Source: Luteimonas rhizosphaerae (GTDB taxonomy: Bacteria > Pseudomonadota > Gammaproteobacteria > Xanthomonadales > Xanthomonadaceae). From it: a stretch of DNA of 64,000 bases. The translations under genes were made by a program, and so were the position numbers. The notes under the pieces are model-generated. The model had not been told where the DNA came from, did no database searches, and saw only the letters and a list, made by a program, of their open reading frames with translations. Numbering within the stretch: position 1 is the first letter of the stretch; each line of letters begins with the position of its first letter. Below are positions 1 to 8,824 of this stretch, one piece after another. The stretch lies in NCBI RefSeq assembly GCF_002849595.1, contig NZ_NRQR01000002.1:1-64000 (forward strand), read 5' to 3'.

Positions 1-1204
1 GCAGCGCCCGCGCGCGCGCCGGCGCCGCCGCGACGCGCCCCGTCGGCGCAGGATGCGCCGCCTGCGGGTGCGCCGGCCGCGTCAGAGCGCGAACAGACGG
101 TGCGCGTCGACACCAAGCGCCTCGACGCCATCGTCGATCTGGTCGGCGAACTGGTGCTCGCGCGCAACCGCCTCAAGACCCTGCGCGCACGCCTGCGCGA
201 CGAGGATCTCGACCGCGCGGTCACGACGCGCGGTCATGCGCACGCGCATGCAGCCGGTCGGCAAGGTGTTCTCGCGATTCCCGAAACTCGCGCGCGACGT
301 CGCCCGGGCGCTGGACAAGGAAGTCGAACTCGAACTGCACGGCGCCGAGACCGAGCTCGACCGCAACCTGGTCGAGGCGCTGGCCGATCCGCTGATCCAC
401 CTGGTGCGCAACGCCATCGATCACGGCATCGAGATGCCCGCGCTGCGCGAGGCCACCGGCAAGCCGCGCGCCGGCACCGTGCGGCTGATCGCGCAGCAGC
501 AGGGCGATTACGTCGGCATCGAGGTGCAGGACGACGGCGCCGGCATCGACCCCGAGCGCCTGCGCACGAAGGCGATCGAGAAAGGCCTGATCGACGCCGA
601 AGCCGCCGCGCGTCTCGGCAGCGAGGAATGCCTGAACCTGATCTTCCTCGCCGGGTTTTCCACGCGGACCGAAGTCAGCGACATCTCCGGCCGCGGCGTC
701 GGCATGGACGTGGTGCAGTCGCGCATCCGCGAACTCGCCGGTCAGATCCAGGTGCATTCCGAACTCGGCCGCGGCAGCCGCTTCTCGCTGCGCGTGCCGC
801 TGACGCTGGCGATCCTGCCGGCGCTGCTGGTGCACACCGCCGACGACGCCTATGCGCTGCCGCTGGCCCGCGTGCAGGAAGTGCTGCACGCGCCGGCGCA
901 CACGGTGAACTGGTTCGACGGCCGCGCCGCGCTCGACCGCCGCTCGCACACGCTGTCGCTGCTCGACCTGCGCCACTGGCTGGGCCAGCCCGCCCTGCAG
1001 GCGCCGCTGCTGACGATCGTGGTGCTGCAGCGCGGCGACAGCCGCTTCGGCCTGGTCGTCGACGAGGTCCGCGGCCGCGAGGAAGTCGTCATCAAGCCGA
1101 TGCCCAAGGCGCTGCGCGGCCTGCCCGGCTACTCGGGCGCGACGCTGATCGGGGACGGCCGGCTGGCGCTGGTGCTCGATGTCGACGCGCTGCGCATCGC
1201 CTGA
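1..1204 (+). pseudogene. cheA: Chemotaxis histidine kinase CheA (first copy), C-terminal part, frameshifted
   Basis: This is the C-terminal part of a CheA kinase; the HPt and P2 regions lie before the window. Frame 1 is open from base 1 through an Ala/Pro linker into the P3 dimerisation start (RVDTKRLDAIVDLVGELV). It should continue into MRTRMQPVGKVFSRFPK, but that part lies in frame 2. Compared with the family, about 29 nt (roughly 11 codons of the LDxVTARLQS hairpin) are missing near 226-229, causing the shift. After it, the ATPase N-box (HLVRNAIDHGIE), the GRGVGMDVV box and the CheW-like regulatory domain are intact to the stop. The place before motC-motD-parA-cheW matches the main flagellar cheA of pseudomonads and xanthomonads. 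If the deletion is real the kinase is dead; a sequencing error is equally possible. Confidence 0.85.
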
Positions 1205-1230
1205 CGGCGCGCGCATCGCGACCTTTCCGT

Positions 1231-1257
1231 TCAAGTCGACGCCCCCCTCGCCGATAC
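1231..1257 (+). promoter_or_regulatory. Sigma-28 (FliA) promoter for motC
   Basis: TCAA at 1231-1234, exactly 15 bases, then GCCGATAC at 1250-1257. This fits the flagellar sigma-28 consensus TAAA-N15-GCCGATAA and ends 7 bases before the motC start codon, so the true transcription start would leave a very short leader. The same pattern recurs at seven other places in the island. Confidence 0.6.
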
Positions 1258-1264
1258 CGTCAGC

Positions 1265-2005
1265 ATGGATATCTTCAGCATCGTCGGACTCGTGCTCGCG
1301 CTCATCGCCCTGGTCGGCGGGAGCGTGCTCAAGGGCGCCGGTCTCGCGGCACTGTGGTCCCCGGCGGCGTTCGTCATTGTCATCGTGGGCACGGTCGCGG
1401 CGATCCTGCTGCACACGCCGCCCGACGTGTTCAAGCGCGCGATGCGCATCGTCAAGTGGACGATCAAGCCACCGGTCGGCGACCGCGGCGCGCTGGTCGC
1501 GCAACTGCTGGAGTGGAGCAACGTCTCGCGCAAGCAGGGCCTGCTGGGGCTGGAGCCGTACGTCGAGGCGCAACCCGATCCCTTCCTGCGCAAGGGCCTG
1601 CAGATGCTGGTCGACGGCGTCGAGCCCGAGGCGATCCGCCACATGCTGGAAATCGAACTGCACGGCGAGGAGCAGCAGGATCTCGCCGCGGCGAAGATCT
1701 TCGAGAGCATGGGCATCTACGCCCCGACCCTCGGCATCGTCGGCGCAGTGCTCGGCCTGATCGCGGTGATGAAGAACCTCGCCGATCCCAGCAAGCTCGG
1801 CCACGGCATCGGCGCGGCGTTCACCGCGACGATCTACGGCATCGCCTCGGCCAACCTGTTCTTCCTGCCGGTCGCGGCCAAGCTCAAGAGCGTGATCCAG
1901 CGCCGCTCCGGCGAGCGCGAACTCGCGATCGAAGGCCTGATCGCCATCGCCCAGGGCGAGAACCCGCGCAACATCGAAGCGCGCCTGGCCGGCTTCCTGC
2001 ACTGA
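1265..2005 (+). CDS. motC: Flagellar motor stator protein MotC (MotA family)
   Basis: 246-residue MotA/TolQ/ExbB-family proton-channel subunit of the inner membrane. Hydrophobic segments lie near residues 3-25, 30-50, 150-170 and 182-202, with the charged cytoplasmic loop between segments 2 and 3 that contacts the rotor FliG. The GIVGAVLGLIAVMKNL segment is typical of the channel. It overlaps the next gene by one base (TGATG), so stoichiometric translation with MotD is expected. Its position right after cheA and before parA identifies it as the second-stator MotC of the Pseudomonas/Xanthomonas arrangement rather than the separate motA. A FliA-type promoter immediately precedes it. Confidence 0.92.
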   Translation: MDIFSIVGLVLALIALVGGSVLKGAGLAALWSPAAFVIVIVGTVAAILLHTPPDVFKRAMRIVKWTIKPPVGDRGALVAQLLEWSNVSRKQGLLGLEPYVEAQPDPFLRKGLQMLVDGVEPEAIRHMLEIELHGEEQQDLAAAKIFESMGIYAPTLGIVGAVLGLIAVMKNLADPSKLGHGIGAAFTATIYGIASANLFFLPVAAKLKSVIQRRSGERELAIEGLIAIAQGENPRNIEARLAGFLH

Positions 2006-2988
2006 TGGGACGCAAGCGCCACCACGAGGAACACGCCAATCACGAGGCCTGGGCGATCCCCTACGCCGACCTGATGACGCTGCTGCTCGCCTTTTTCGTC
2101 GTCATGTACGCGATGTCCTCGCTCAACGAGGGCAAGTACCGGGTGCTGGCCGATTCGCTGGCCAATGCTTTCAGCGGCACGCCGCGCACGATCGATCCGA
2201 TCCAGGTCGGCGAGAACCGCCTGCGCGACGCCAGCCTGACCGAGCCGGTGCCGATTCCCGGGGGCGCCGGCCACGGGCCGGGTTCCTCGTCGCGGGTGCT
2301 CGATTCGCCGCTGACCCCGATGCTCGAATCGAAGATGCGCAGCGACCGCATCGGCGACCAGCAGGCCGACGCCGCGTCGATCGCCGCCTCGCGCCGGCAG
2401 CTGGCGCGCATCGCGGTCGAGCTGGAAGCGGCGCTGGCCGAGATGGTCGAAGCGAAACAGATCACGATCCGCCGGTCCGAGCTGTGGCTTGAGGTCGAGA
2501 TCAACAGCGACATCCTGTTCCCCAGCGGCTCGTCCGCGCTGGCGACCGGCGCGCGCGACCTGCTCGGCAAGCTCGCCAACGTGCTGCGCGACCTGCCCAA
2601 CCCGGTGCGCATCGAGGGCTATACCGACGACCAGCCGATCAACACCGCGCAGTTCCCGTCGAACTGGGAACTGTCGGCGGGTCGCGCGGCCAGCGTCGTG
2701 CATCTGTTCGTGCGCGAGCGCCTCGCGCCCGAGCGCCTGGTGATGGTGGGTTACGGCGAATACCGGCCCAAGGCCGACAACGCCAGCCACGACGGCCGCA
2801 ACGCCAACCGGCGCGTGGTGCTGATGGTGCTCGCGACCCCGGACAGCGAACGTGGCCGCCCGATCGGCGCACCCGCCGTCGCCGCGGCGCCGGCGGCACC
2901 GCAAGCCGCACCCCAGGCGCCCGCGGTCGCCGTCGTGATGCCGCCACCCCCGCCTCCCCCACAACCGACCCCGCAAGGAGAGACCTGA
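2005..2988 (+). CDS. motD: Flagellar motor stator protein MotD (MotB family)
   Basis: 327-residue partner of MotC. A short basic N-terminus leads into one membrane helix, PYADLMTLLLAFFVVMYA, whose Asp22 is the proton-binding residue of MotB proteins. A periplasmic OmpA/MotB peptidoglycan-binding domain follows at about residues 160-280 (GYTDDQPI, NWELSAGRA, GYGEYRPKADN). The C-terminus is a long Ala/Pro tail with a run of prolines, common in MotD. The ATG at 2005 overlaps the motC stop. The reading frame extends far upstream as an antisense-like shadow through cheA, but only this start is compatible with the motC overlap. Confidence 0.92.
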   Translation: MGRKRHHEEHANHEAWAIPYADLMTLLLAFFVVMYAMSSLNEGKYRVLADSLANAFSGTPRTIDPIQVGENRLRDASLTEPVPIPGGAGHGPGSSSRVLDSPLTPMLESKMRSDRIGDQQADAASIAASRRQLARIAVELEAALAEMVEAKQITIRRSELWLEVEINSDILFPSGSSALATGARDLLGKLANVLRDLPNPVRIEGYTDDQPINTAQFPSNWELSAGRAASVVHLFVRERLAPERLVMVGYGEYRPKADNASHDGRNANRRVVLMVLATPDSERGRPIGAPAVAAAPAAPQAAPQAPAVAVVMPPPPPPPQPTPQGET

Positions 2989-3767
2989 TGCGCGTCTGGG
3001 CGATCGCCAACCAGAAGGGTGGCGTGGGCAAGACCACCACCACGCTGGCCCTCGGCCGGGCGATGGTCGCGCGCGGCCTGCGCGTGCTGCTGGTCGACCT
3101 CGATCCGCACGCCTCGCTGACGCTGGCCTTCGGCGTGCCGGGCACGCCGCCGCCGGCCGGCGTGGCCGACCTGTTCGGCACGCCGCCGTCGAGCCTCGCC
3201 AGCCTGATGCGCCCGTCGAGCACCGAGGGCCTCGATTTCGTCTGCGCGCAGACCGCGCTGGCGACGATCGAACGTCGCAGCGCGACCCAGCCCGGCCTCG
3301 GCCTGGCGATGTCGCAGGCCATCACCCGCCACACCGGCGGCCACGACGCGATCCTGCTCGACTGCCCGCCGACACTGGGCCTGCTGATGGTCAATGCGCT
3401 GGCCGCCGCCGACCGCGTCATCGTCCCGACCCAGTGCGAACCGCTGGCGCTGTACGGCCTGGCCGGCATGGTCCGCACCGCGGAGATGGTCGAGCGCTCG
3501 CGCCAGCGGCCGTTGCCGGTGTCGGTGATCCCGACGATGTACGACCGGCGCACGCGCATCGGCCGCGACACGCTGGCCCAGCTGCAGGACGAATACCGCG
3601 ACCGGATCTGGGACCAGGCCGTGCCGGTCGACACCCAGCTCAGCAACGCCGACGCGCTGGCGCGCCAGGTCGTCGACGGTGCGCCCGCCGGACGTGCCCT
3701 GTCGGCCTACGGCCGCGCGCTCGACTGGCTGCTGGCCGAAGAGAAGGCCTTGGAGCTGGCGGCGTGA
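2988..3767 (+). CDS. parC: ParA-family ATPase for polar chemotaxis array positioning (ParC-like)
   Basis: 259-residue deviant Walker ATPase of the ParA/Soj/MinD family. The Walker A box KGGVGKTTTT is at the N-terminus (about residue 9), the A' region VDLDPHASLT near residue 36 and the Walker B-like LLDCPPTLGLLMVNAL near residue 120. It overlaps motD by one base (TGATG), preceded by an AAGGAG ribosome site at 2975-2980, and overlaps the next gene by 4 bases. In Vibrio and Pseudomonas the ParA homologue in this exact position (motC-motD-parC-parP-cheW) places chemoreceptor arrays at the cell pole together with ParP; that role is inferred here from context. Confidence 0.85.
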   Translation: MRVWAIANQKGGVGKTTTTLALGRAMVARGLRVLLVDLDPHASLTLAFGVPGTPPPAGVADLFGTPPSSLASLMRPSSTEGLDFVCAQTALATIERRSATQPGLGLAMSQAITRHTGGHDAILLDCPPTLGLLMVNALAAADRVIVPTQCEPLALYGLAGMVRTAEMVERSRQRPLPVSVIPTMYDRRTRIGRDTLAQLQDEYRDRIWDQAVPVDTQLSNADALARQVVDGAPAGRALSAYGRALDWLLAEEKALELAA

Positions 3768-4528
3768 ACGCGGCCGGCGTCGTCGACGACTATCTCGGCG
3801 TGCTGCTGTCCGGCGCGACGGCGGAACCGGCGCCCGTCGCAGCGCCGCTGCGCGCGGTGCCGGCGGCTACGGTCGACGTCGTGGCCGCACCGATGCCGCC
3901 GGCAGCCGCACCGGCCCCGGCGACGCCGCCACCCGCGCCTGCGGCACCGCCGGTCGACACCGGACACGCCGCGACCCCGCCGCTCTCGCGTCCTGCGCTG
4001 CCGCCGCGTCGCCTGCCGCCGCGCGGCCGTGCCGGCGAGGCGCAGAATTCCGATGCACCGGCCGCGCCGCTGCGCCGCGCCAACGAACGCAACGGCCGCT
4101 GGCTGCGCCTGCGCTGCGGCGACCAGGTCTACGGCGTGGAACTGCTGAAGATCCGCGAGGTCGTGCTGCCGACGCCGTTGCTGCCGCTGCGCGGCGCGGT
4201 GCCGAGCGTCGCCGGGATCATGAACCTGCGCGGCCAGGTGGTGCCGGTCATCGATCTCGGCGTGCAGCTGGGCGAACCGCCGATCGGCGAGTCGGCGACG
4301 ACCCGCGTCGTCGTGCTCGAGGAAGGCGGCGACGTGCTCGGCCTGCGGGTCACCGCGATCGAGGATGTGGTGCTGGTGGCCGATGCCGATGTCGAAGGCA
4401 CACACACCTCGCGCCTGGCGCCCGTCGGCGGCCACCGCATCCGCGGCATCGCGCGACTCAACGGCGCGGTGATGCTGCTGCTCGACGCCGCCCGGCTGCT
4501 GTCGGCGACGCTGCACACGCCGCGCTGA
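3764..4528 (+). CDS. CheW-domain protein with Pro/Ala-rich linker (ParP-like)
   Basis: 254 residues, starting at a GTG that overlaps the parA stop as GTGA. Residues 1-110 are a low-complexity Ala/Pro linker; residues 110-250 are a CheW-like domain (RCGDQVYGVELLKIREVV, IMNLRGQVVPVIDLGVQL). A CheW/AIF domain behind a disordered linker directly after ParC is the architecture of ParP, which links ParC to CheA and the receptor array, so that is the preferred reading. A simple CheW paralogue cannot be excluded. The longer open frame upstream of 3764 overlaps parA out of frame and is not used. Confidence 0.8.
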   Translation: MNAAGVVDDYLGVLLSGATAEPAPVAAPLRAVPAATVDVVAAPMPPAAAPAPATPPPAPAAPPVDTGHAATPPLSRPALPPRRLPPRGRAGEAQNSDAPAAPLRRANERNGRWLRLRCGDQVYGVELLKIREVVLPTPLLPLRGAVPSVAGIMNLRGQVVPVIDLGVQLGEPPIGESATTRVVVLEEGGDVLGLRVTAIEDVVLVADADVEGTHTSRLAPVGGHRIRGIARLNGAVMLLLDAARLLSATLHTPR

Positions 4529-4557
4529 GTCCCTCGGCCCGCTCACGGGCCGTCGGC

Positions 4558-4584
4558 TAAAGCTCGGCTCACCGGTGCCGCTAA
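4558..4584 (+). promoter_or_regulatory. Sigma-28 (FliA) promoter for the STAS-cheY-cheA operon
   Basis: TAAA at 4558-4561, 15 bases, GCCGCTAA at 4577-4584, one mismatch from the canonical GCCGATAA. It lies 29 bases before the STAS start codon. A short inverted repeat GGCCCGCTCACGGGCC just upstream (4537-4552) may end the preceding transcript. Confidence 0.65.
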
Positions 4585-4613
4585 TGGCAACGGACCCCCA
4601 CCGCGGAGACGCG

Positions 4614-4931
4614 ATGAACACGTTGGACCTCGGCGAAGATCTCGGCATCGAAGCGAGCGCGGAACTGCATGCGCGGCTGGCTCCGCACCTGGACGATGCG
4701 GTCGAGATCGTACTCGACGGCGCGCGCGTCTCGCGCCTGCACACCGCCGGCGTGCAGGTGCTCTGCGCCTTCTTCGCCAGCCGTCGCAGCAGCGGCCGCG
4801 CGACGTCGCTGCAGGGCTGCAGCGATGCGCTGCGCAATGCCGCCGCCCTGCTCGGCGTCGGCACGTCGCTGGGCCTGACCGGCGACGCCCCCCTCATTTC
4901 AAACGCAAGCACAGTGGAGAACCCCGCATGA
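4614..4931 (+). CDS. Small STAS-domain protein in a chemotaxis operon
   Basis: 105-residue single-domain STAS protein (anti-sigma-factor antagonist fold). The core strand-helix pattern is seen in VEIVLDGARVSRLHTAGVQVLCAFFASRR, where the usual phosphorylatable Ser position of SpoIIAA-like proteins reads as H-T-A-G, so Thr could take its place. The start at 4614 has GGAGACGC just upstream and leaves room for the sigma-28 promoter. It overlaps cheY by 4 bases (ATGA). Standalone STAS proteins next to CheY and CheA are known in xanthomonads and pseudomonads, but their function is not settled. Confidence 0.8.
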   Translation: MNTLDLGEDLGIEASAELHARLAPHLDDAVEIVLDGARVSRLHTAGVQVLCAFFASRRSSGRATSLQGCSDALRNAAALLGVGTSLGLTGDAPLISNASTVENPA

Positions 4932-5293
4932 GCGCACGCATTCTGGTAGTGGACGATTCGGCCTCGATGCGCCAGATGGTGTCCTTCGCCCTGACCTCCG
5001 CCGGCTTCACCGTCGACGAGGCCGAGGACGGCCAGGTCGCGCTGGGGCGCGCGCAGGGACAGCGGTTCAACGCCGTGGTCACCGACGTCAACATGCCGAA
5101 CATGGACGGCATCGCGCTGATCCGTGCGCTGCGCGGGATCCCCGACTACAAGTTCACGCCGATGCTGATGCTGACCGCCGAGTCCGCGGCCGACAAGAAG
5201 GCCGAAGGCAAGGCCGCCGGCGCGACCGGCTGGCTGGTCAAGCCGTTCAATCCGGACCAGCTCGTCGCCACCGTCCAGAAGGTCCTGGGCTGA
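4928..5293 (+). CDS. cheY: Chemotaxis response regulator CheY-like
   Basis: 121-residue single receiver domain. The acidic pair DD is at residues 10-11 of ILVVDDSASMRQM, the phospho-acceptor Asp is in VVTDVNMPNMDGI (about residue 54), the Thr switch in MLTAES and the Lys in LVKPFNPDQL. There is no output domain, so it is a diffusible CheY, or a phosphate sink for the CheA encoded just downstream. Start overlaps the STAS stop. Confidence 0.92.
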   Translation: MSARILVVDDSASMRQMVSFALTSAGFTVDEAEDGQVALGRAQGQRFNAVVTDVNMPNMDGIALIRALRGIPDYKFTPMLMLTAESAADKKAEGKAAGATGWLVKPFNPDQLVATVQKVLG

Positions 5294-5336
5294 GTCAGCC
5301 CCGCCCTCCCGCACTCCGATCGCAGGCCGAGTTCCC

Positions 5337-7310
5337 ATGAGCATGGACATGCAGCGCTTTCACGCCACCTTCTTCGAGGAAAGCCGGGAGGGACTCGAAG
5401 CGATGGAAGCGGGCCTGCTGCAGCTCGAGCAGGGCGACCGCGACGCGGAACTGATCAACTCGATCTTCCGCGCGGCGCATTCGATCAAGGGCGGCGCCGC
5501 GACCTTCGGCTTCGACGCCGTCGCCGCGCTGACCCACGTGCTGGAAACGCTGCTCGACGAACTGCGCGCCGGCAAGCGCGCGGTCACCGGGCCGGCGATC
5601 GACGCGATGCTGGCCTCGGTCGACGTGCTGCGCGCCCTGCTCGGCGAAGCGGAGACCGGCCAGCCCGCCGATCCGCAGGCCTCGCAGGCCGTGCAGGCGC
5701 GGCTCAATGCCGTGCTCTCGGGCACGGAGGCCCCCGGCCCCGTCGCCGTGGAAGCGACGGCGCCGCCGCAGGCCGACCCCAGCGGCTGGCAGATCGGCTT
5801 CACGCCGGCGCCCTCGCTGTTCATGAGCGGCAACGACCCCCTGCGCATCATCCGCGAGCTCGATGGCCTGGGGTCGCTCGCCGTCGCCTGCCGCACGGAA
5901 CGCCTGCCCGCGTTCGCGCAGCTCGATCCGCTCGAGGCCTACCTCGCCTGGGACCTGGGCCTGGTCGGAGCGGTGCCGCGCAGCGCCGTCGACGAAGTCT
6001 TCGCCTGGGTCGAGGACGACTGCGAACTCGACATCCAGCCGGTGTTTCCGGCAGCGGCAGTCGATGCCGGCGTCGCCACCGAAGCCGATCCGGCGAACGC
6101 CGCGCCCGGCGCGGCCGATGCGCGTGGCCCGCAGGAACCCGCCGAAAGCTCGATCCGCGTCAGCACCGACAAGATCGACGGCCTGATCAACCTGGTCGGC
6201 GAACTGGTCATCACCCAGGCCATGCTCAAGCAGGTCAGCAGCAATCTCGATCCGGTGCTCGCCGAGCGCCTGTTCGAAGGCCTCGACCAGCTCGAACGCA
6301 ACACGCGCGACCTGCAGGAAGCCGTCATCGGCGTGCGCATGCTGCCGGTCGAGGCGGTGTTCCGCCGCTTCCCGCGCCTGGTCCGCGACCTGTCGGCGCG
6401 GCTGGGCAAGCAGGTCCGCCTGCGCACGCTCGGCGAAGGCACCGAGCTCGACAAGGGCCTGATCGAGAAGATCGCCGATCCGCTGGTGCACCTGGTGCGC
6501 AACTCGATCGACCACGGCCTGGAACTGCCCGATGCGCGCGTCGCCGCCGGCAAGGACCAGACCGGCACGATCACGCTCGCCGCCTCGCACCAGGGGGGCC
6601 ACATCGTCATCGAGGTCGGCGACGACGGCCGCGGCCTGGACCGCGAACGCATCCTCGCCAAGGCGGCCGAACGGGGCCTCGCGGTTCCGGAGAAGCCGAC
6701 CGACGCGCAGGTCTGGGACCTGATCTTCCAGCCCGGTTTCAGCACCGCCGATGCGGTCACCGACCTGTCGGGGCGCGGCGTCGGCATGGACGTGGTCCGC
6801 CGCAACATCCAGGCGCTGGGCGGCGAAGTGCAGCTCGAAAGCGTGCTCGGCCGCGGCACGCGCGTCGTCATCCGCCTGCCGCTGACGCTGGCGATCCTCG
6901 ACGGCATGACGGTCGCCGTCGGCGAGGAAACGATGATCCTGCCGCTGTCGCACGTCATCGAGGCGCTGCAGCCGCAGGCCGAGGACATGCGCACGATGGC
7001 CGGCGACGGCCGCGTGCTGCGCGTGCGCGGCGAATACCTGCCGCTGGTCTCGCTCAACACCTATTACCGCTACGGCCAGCCGCGCCGCGAGGACCCGCTG
7101 GTCGTCGTCGTCGAAGGCGACGGCCAGAAGCTGGCGCTGGAAGTCGACGAGCTCGTCGGCCAGCAGCAGGTCGTGGTAAAGAACCTCGAGAACAACTACC
7201 GCCGCATCGACGGCGTGTCGGGTGCGACGATTCTCGGCGACGGCCGCGTCGCGCTGATCGTCGATGTCGGCGGCCTGGTGCGCTCGTTGCGGGTGCCGCA
7301 GGCCGCGTAA
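5337..7310 (+). CDS. cheA: Chemotaxis histidine kinase CheA (second, complete copy)
   Basis: 657 residues with the full CheA layout. HPt domain at about 5-105 with His48 in RAAHSIKGGAATFGF; a P2-like response-regulator docking region at about 155-235; P3 dimerisation from about 272 (VSTDKIDGLINLVGELV, then VRMLPVEAVFRRFPRLVRDL); HATPase with N-box HLVRNSIDHGLELP and G-boxes GDDGRGLD and GFSTADAVTDLSGRGVGMDVV; then the CheW-like domain to the end. The region deleted in the upstream cheA copy is intact here. It follows cheY by 43 bases, likely in one operon. Unlike the first cheA it sits with the receptor cluster and cheR-cheD-cheB, suggesting it serves these receptors. Confidence 0.95.
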   Translation: MSMDMQRFHATFFEESREGLEAMEAGLLQLEQGDRDAELINSIFRAAHSIKGGAATFGFDAVAALTHVLETLLDELRAGKRAVTGPAIDAMLASVDVLRALLGEAETGQPADPQASQAVQARLNAVLSGTEAPGPVAVEATAPPQADPSGWQIGFTPAPSLFMSGNDPLRIIRELDGLGSLAVACRTERLPAFAQLDPLEAYLAWDLGLVGAVPRSAVDEVFAWVEDDCELDIQPVFPAAAVDAGVATEADPANAAPGAADARGPQEPAESSIRVSTDKIDGLINLVGELVITQAMLKQVSSNLDPVLAERLFEGLDQLERNTRDLQEAVIGVRMLPVEAVFRRFPRLVRDLSARLGKQVRLRTLGEGTELDKGLIEKIADPLVHLVRNSIDHGLELPDARVAAGKDQTGTITLAASHQGGHIVIEVGDDGRGLDRERILAKAAERGLAVPEKPTDAQVWDLIFQPGFSTADAVTDLSGRGVGMDVVRRNIQALGGEVQLESVLGRGTRVVIRLPLTLAILDGMTVAVGEETMILPLSHVIEALQPQAEDMRTMAGDGRVLRVRGEYLPLVSLNTYYRYGQPRREDPLVVVVEGDGQKLALEVDELVGQQQVVVKNLENNYRRIDGVSGATILGDGRVALIVDVGGLVRSLRVPQAA

Positions 7311-7350
7311 CGGGGCGTCGCGTCCCGCCAGTTCCCTCCGTCATTGCGCA

Positions 7351-7380
7351 GTCCGCCACCAGCCGGGACCGGTGGTGGAC
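7351..7380 (+). terminator. Hairpin after cheA, possible terminator
   Basis: GTCCGCCACC at 7351-7360 pairs with GGTGGTGGAC at 7371-7380 (10 bp including one G-T) around a 10-base loop. There is no T-run, so it may be a weak terminator of the cheA operon or a leader structure of the porin gene. Confidence 0.4.
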
Positions 7381-7407
7381 CCAGTCGCACATCCGGAGAC
7401 CATATCC

Positions 7408-8595
7408 ATGACACCTCACGCCACCCTTTCGCTGGCCCTGCTGGCCCTGCTGGCGCTCGCCCCCTTCGCCGCCACGGCCGCATCCGACGGCGTCAGCGTC
7501 TGGCCGCCGAAGCTCACGACCGCCGCGGGCACCGAATTCGCCGCGACGGGCAACGTCGCCTACGACGGCAACACGTCCGACGGCGACGACTTCGACCGGG
7601 GCGCGACGCGCCTCGACGACGCGCACGGCTGGCGCCGCCGGGAATTCGGGGTGTCGCTGAAGCGCAAGGGCGTCTACGAAGCCGGGGTGGCGTTCGACTT
7701 CGAGGCCAAGACCTGGATGGACGTGTCGCTGCGGCTCGACAGCCAGGCCTTCCTGGGGCGCGATGCCGGCCGCGTTCGCGTCGGGCAGATGAAGCTGCCG
7801 CTCGGGTTCGAAGGCAACACCGCGACCCGCAATGCCAGCTTCATGGAGAACAGCCTCGCCACGCAGGCGTTCTACCAGGGCCGCCGGATCGGCCTCGACT
7901 GGGCGTTCGAGCGCCGGCACTACCTGGTCAACGCCGGTTATTACGGCCAGGACCTGCAGGGCAACAATCCCGGCAACACCCTCGCCGCCCGCGCCGCCTG
8001 GACGCCGCGCAAAGCGACCGGCGACGTCCTGCACCTGGGCGTGTCGGCCACCCGTGAACGCCTGCGCGGCGAGACCAACGGCCTCGGCGTGGAAGTGCCG
8101 CCGTCGGTGCGCTGGCGAGCCAAGCCCGAAGCGTCGCTGGCGCCGTTGCGGCTGGTCGATTCCGGCGCGCTGGCGGGTGTCGGCGACATCCACCGCAGCG
8201 GCGTGGAAGCACTGTGGATCCGCGGCCCGGTGTCGCTGCAGGGCGAATACCTGCGCCAGACCAGCGAACGCAATGGCACGCTCGGCGACTATTCGACGGA
8301 CGGCTACTACCTGTTCGCCAGCTGGCTGGTGACCGGCGGATCGCGCAGCTACAGCGGCGGCAACGTCAGCAATCCCGGGCCCGGCTCGGTCGAGCTGCTG
8401 CTGCGCCACAGCCACATCGACCTCGACAGCGACGGCATCGCCGGCGGCCGCGAGCGCAACTGGACCGCGGGCGCGAACTGGTATCCGTGGCGGCACCTCA
8501 AGCTGCAGGCCAACGTGGTATTCGTCGACGCCACGCGCGGGCCCCGCACCACCCGCGGACACGTCGGCGAGCTGCGCGCGCAGTTCAGCTTCTGA
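7408..8595 (+). CDS. Phosphate-selective porin O/P-family outer-membrane protein
   Basis: 395 residues. A signal peptide ([20 protein letters not shown], cleavage near AATAA) precedes alternating amphipathic beta strands and the C-terminal Phe (AQFSF) needed for Bam-dependent outer-membrane insertion. The strand [19 protein letters not shown] and the block [23 protein letters not shown] are typical of OprO/OprP-like porins. The start ATG has CCGGAGAC before it. It lies between cheA and the first receptor, but without a recognisable FliA promoter, so its role may be anion or phosphate uptake unrelated to motility. Substrate is not determinable from sequence. Confidence 0.8.
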   Translation: MTPHATLSLALLALLALAPFAATAASDGVSVWPPKLTTAAGTEFAATGNVAYDGNTSDGDDFDRGATRLDDAHGWRRREFGVSLKRKGVYEAGVAFDFEAKTWMDVSLRLDSQAFLGRDAGRVRVGQMKLPLGFEGNTATRNASFMENSLATQAFYQGRRIGLDWAFERRHYLVNAGYYGQDLQGNNPGNTLAARAAWTPRKATGDVLHLGVSATRERLRGETNGLGVEVPPSVRWRAKPEASLAPLRLVDSGALAGVGDIHRSGVEALWIRGPVSLQGEYLRQTSERNGTLGDYSTDGYYLFASWLVTGGSRSYSGGNVSNPGPGSVELLLRHSHIDLDSDGIAGGRERNWTAGANWYPWRHLKLQANVVFVDATRGPRTTRGHVGELRAQFSF

Positions 8596-8683
8596 GCCGC
8601 CGACGCGGCGCACGCGCGACCCGCGTGTCCGCGCCACGCGGCGGGTTCGCGCACGGGTCCGACGACGCCGGGCGCACCGCGCC

Positions 8684-8710
8684 TCAAGCATTCCTTCACG
8701 CGGCCGTTAC
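8684..8710 (+). promoter_or_regulatory. Sigma-28 (FliA) promoter for the first receptor
   Basis: TCAA at 8684-8687, 15 bases, GCCGTTAC at 8703-8710. It leaves a leader of about 105 bases before the receptor start at 8825. Confidence 0.55.
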
Positions 8711-8824
8711 TGGAGTGCAGACCCGCCACACGCACCACCACGCGTACGCATCCCGCACTGGCGACACGGGGCATCCGCCTGTCTGCGGATTGATCGTTCC
8801 ATCGCCCGTTCCCGGAGATGTCCC

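Noticed and set aside
7311-7407. Sigma-28 promoter before the porin gene
   Set aside because: No GCCGNTNN element with a TNAA 15 bases upstream; the gene is probably not part of the FliA group.
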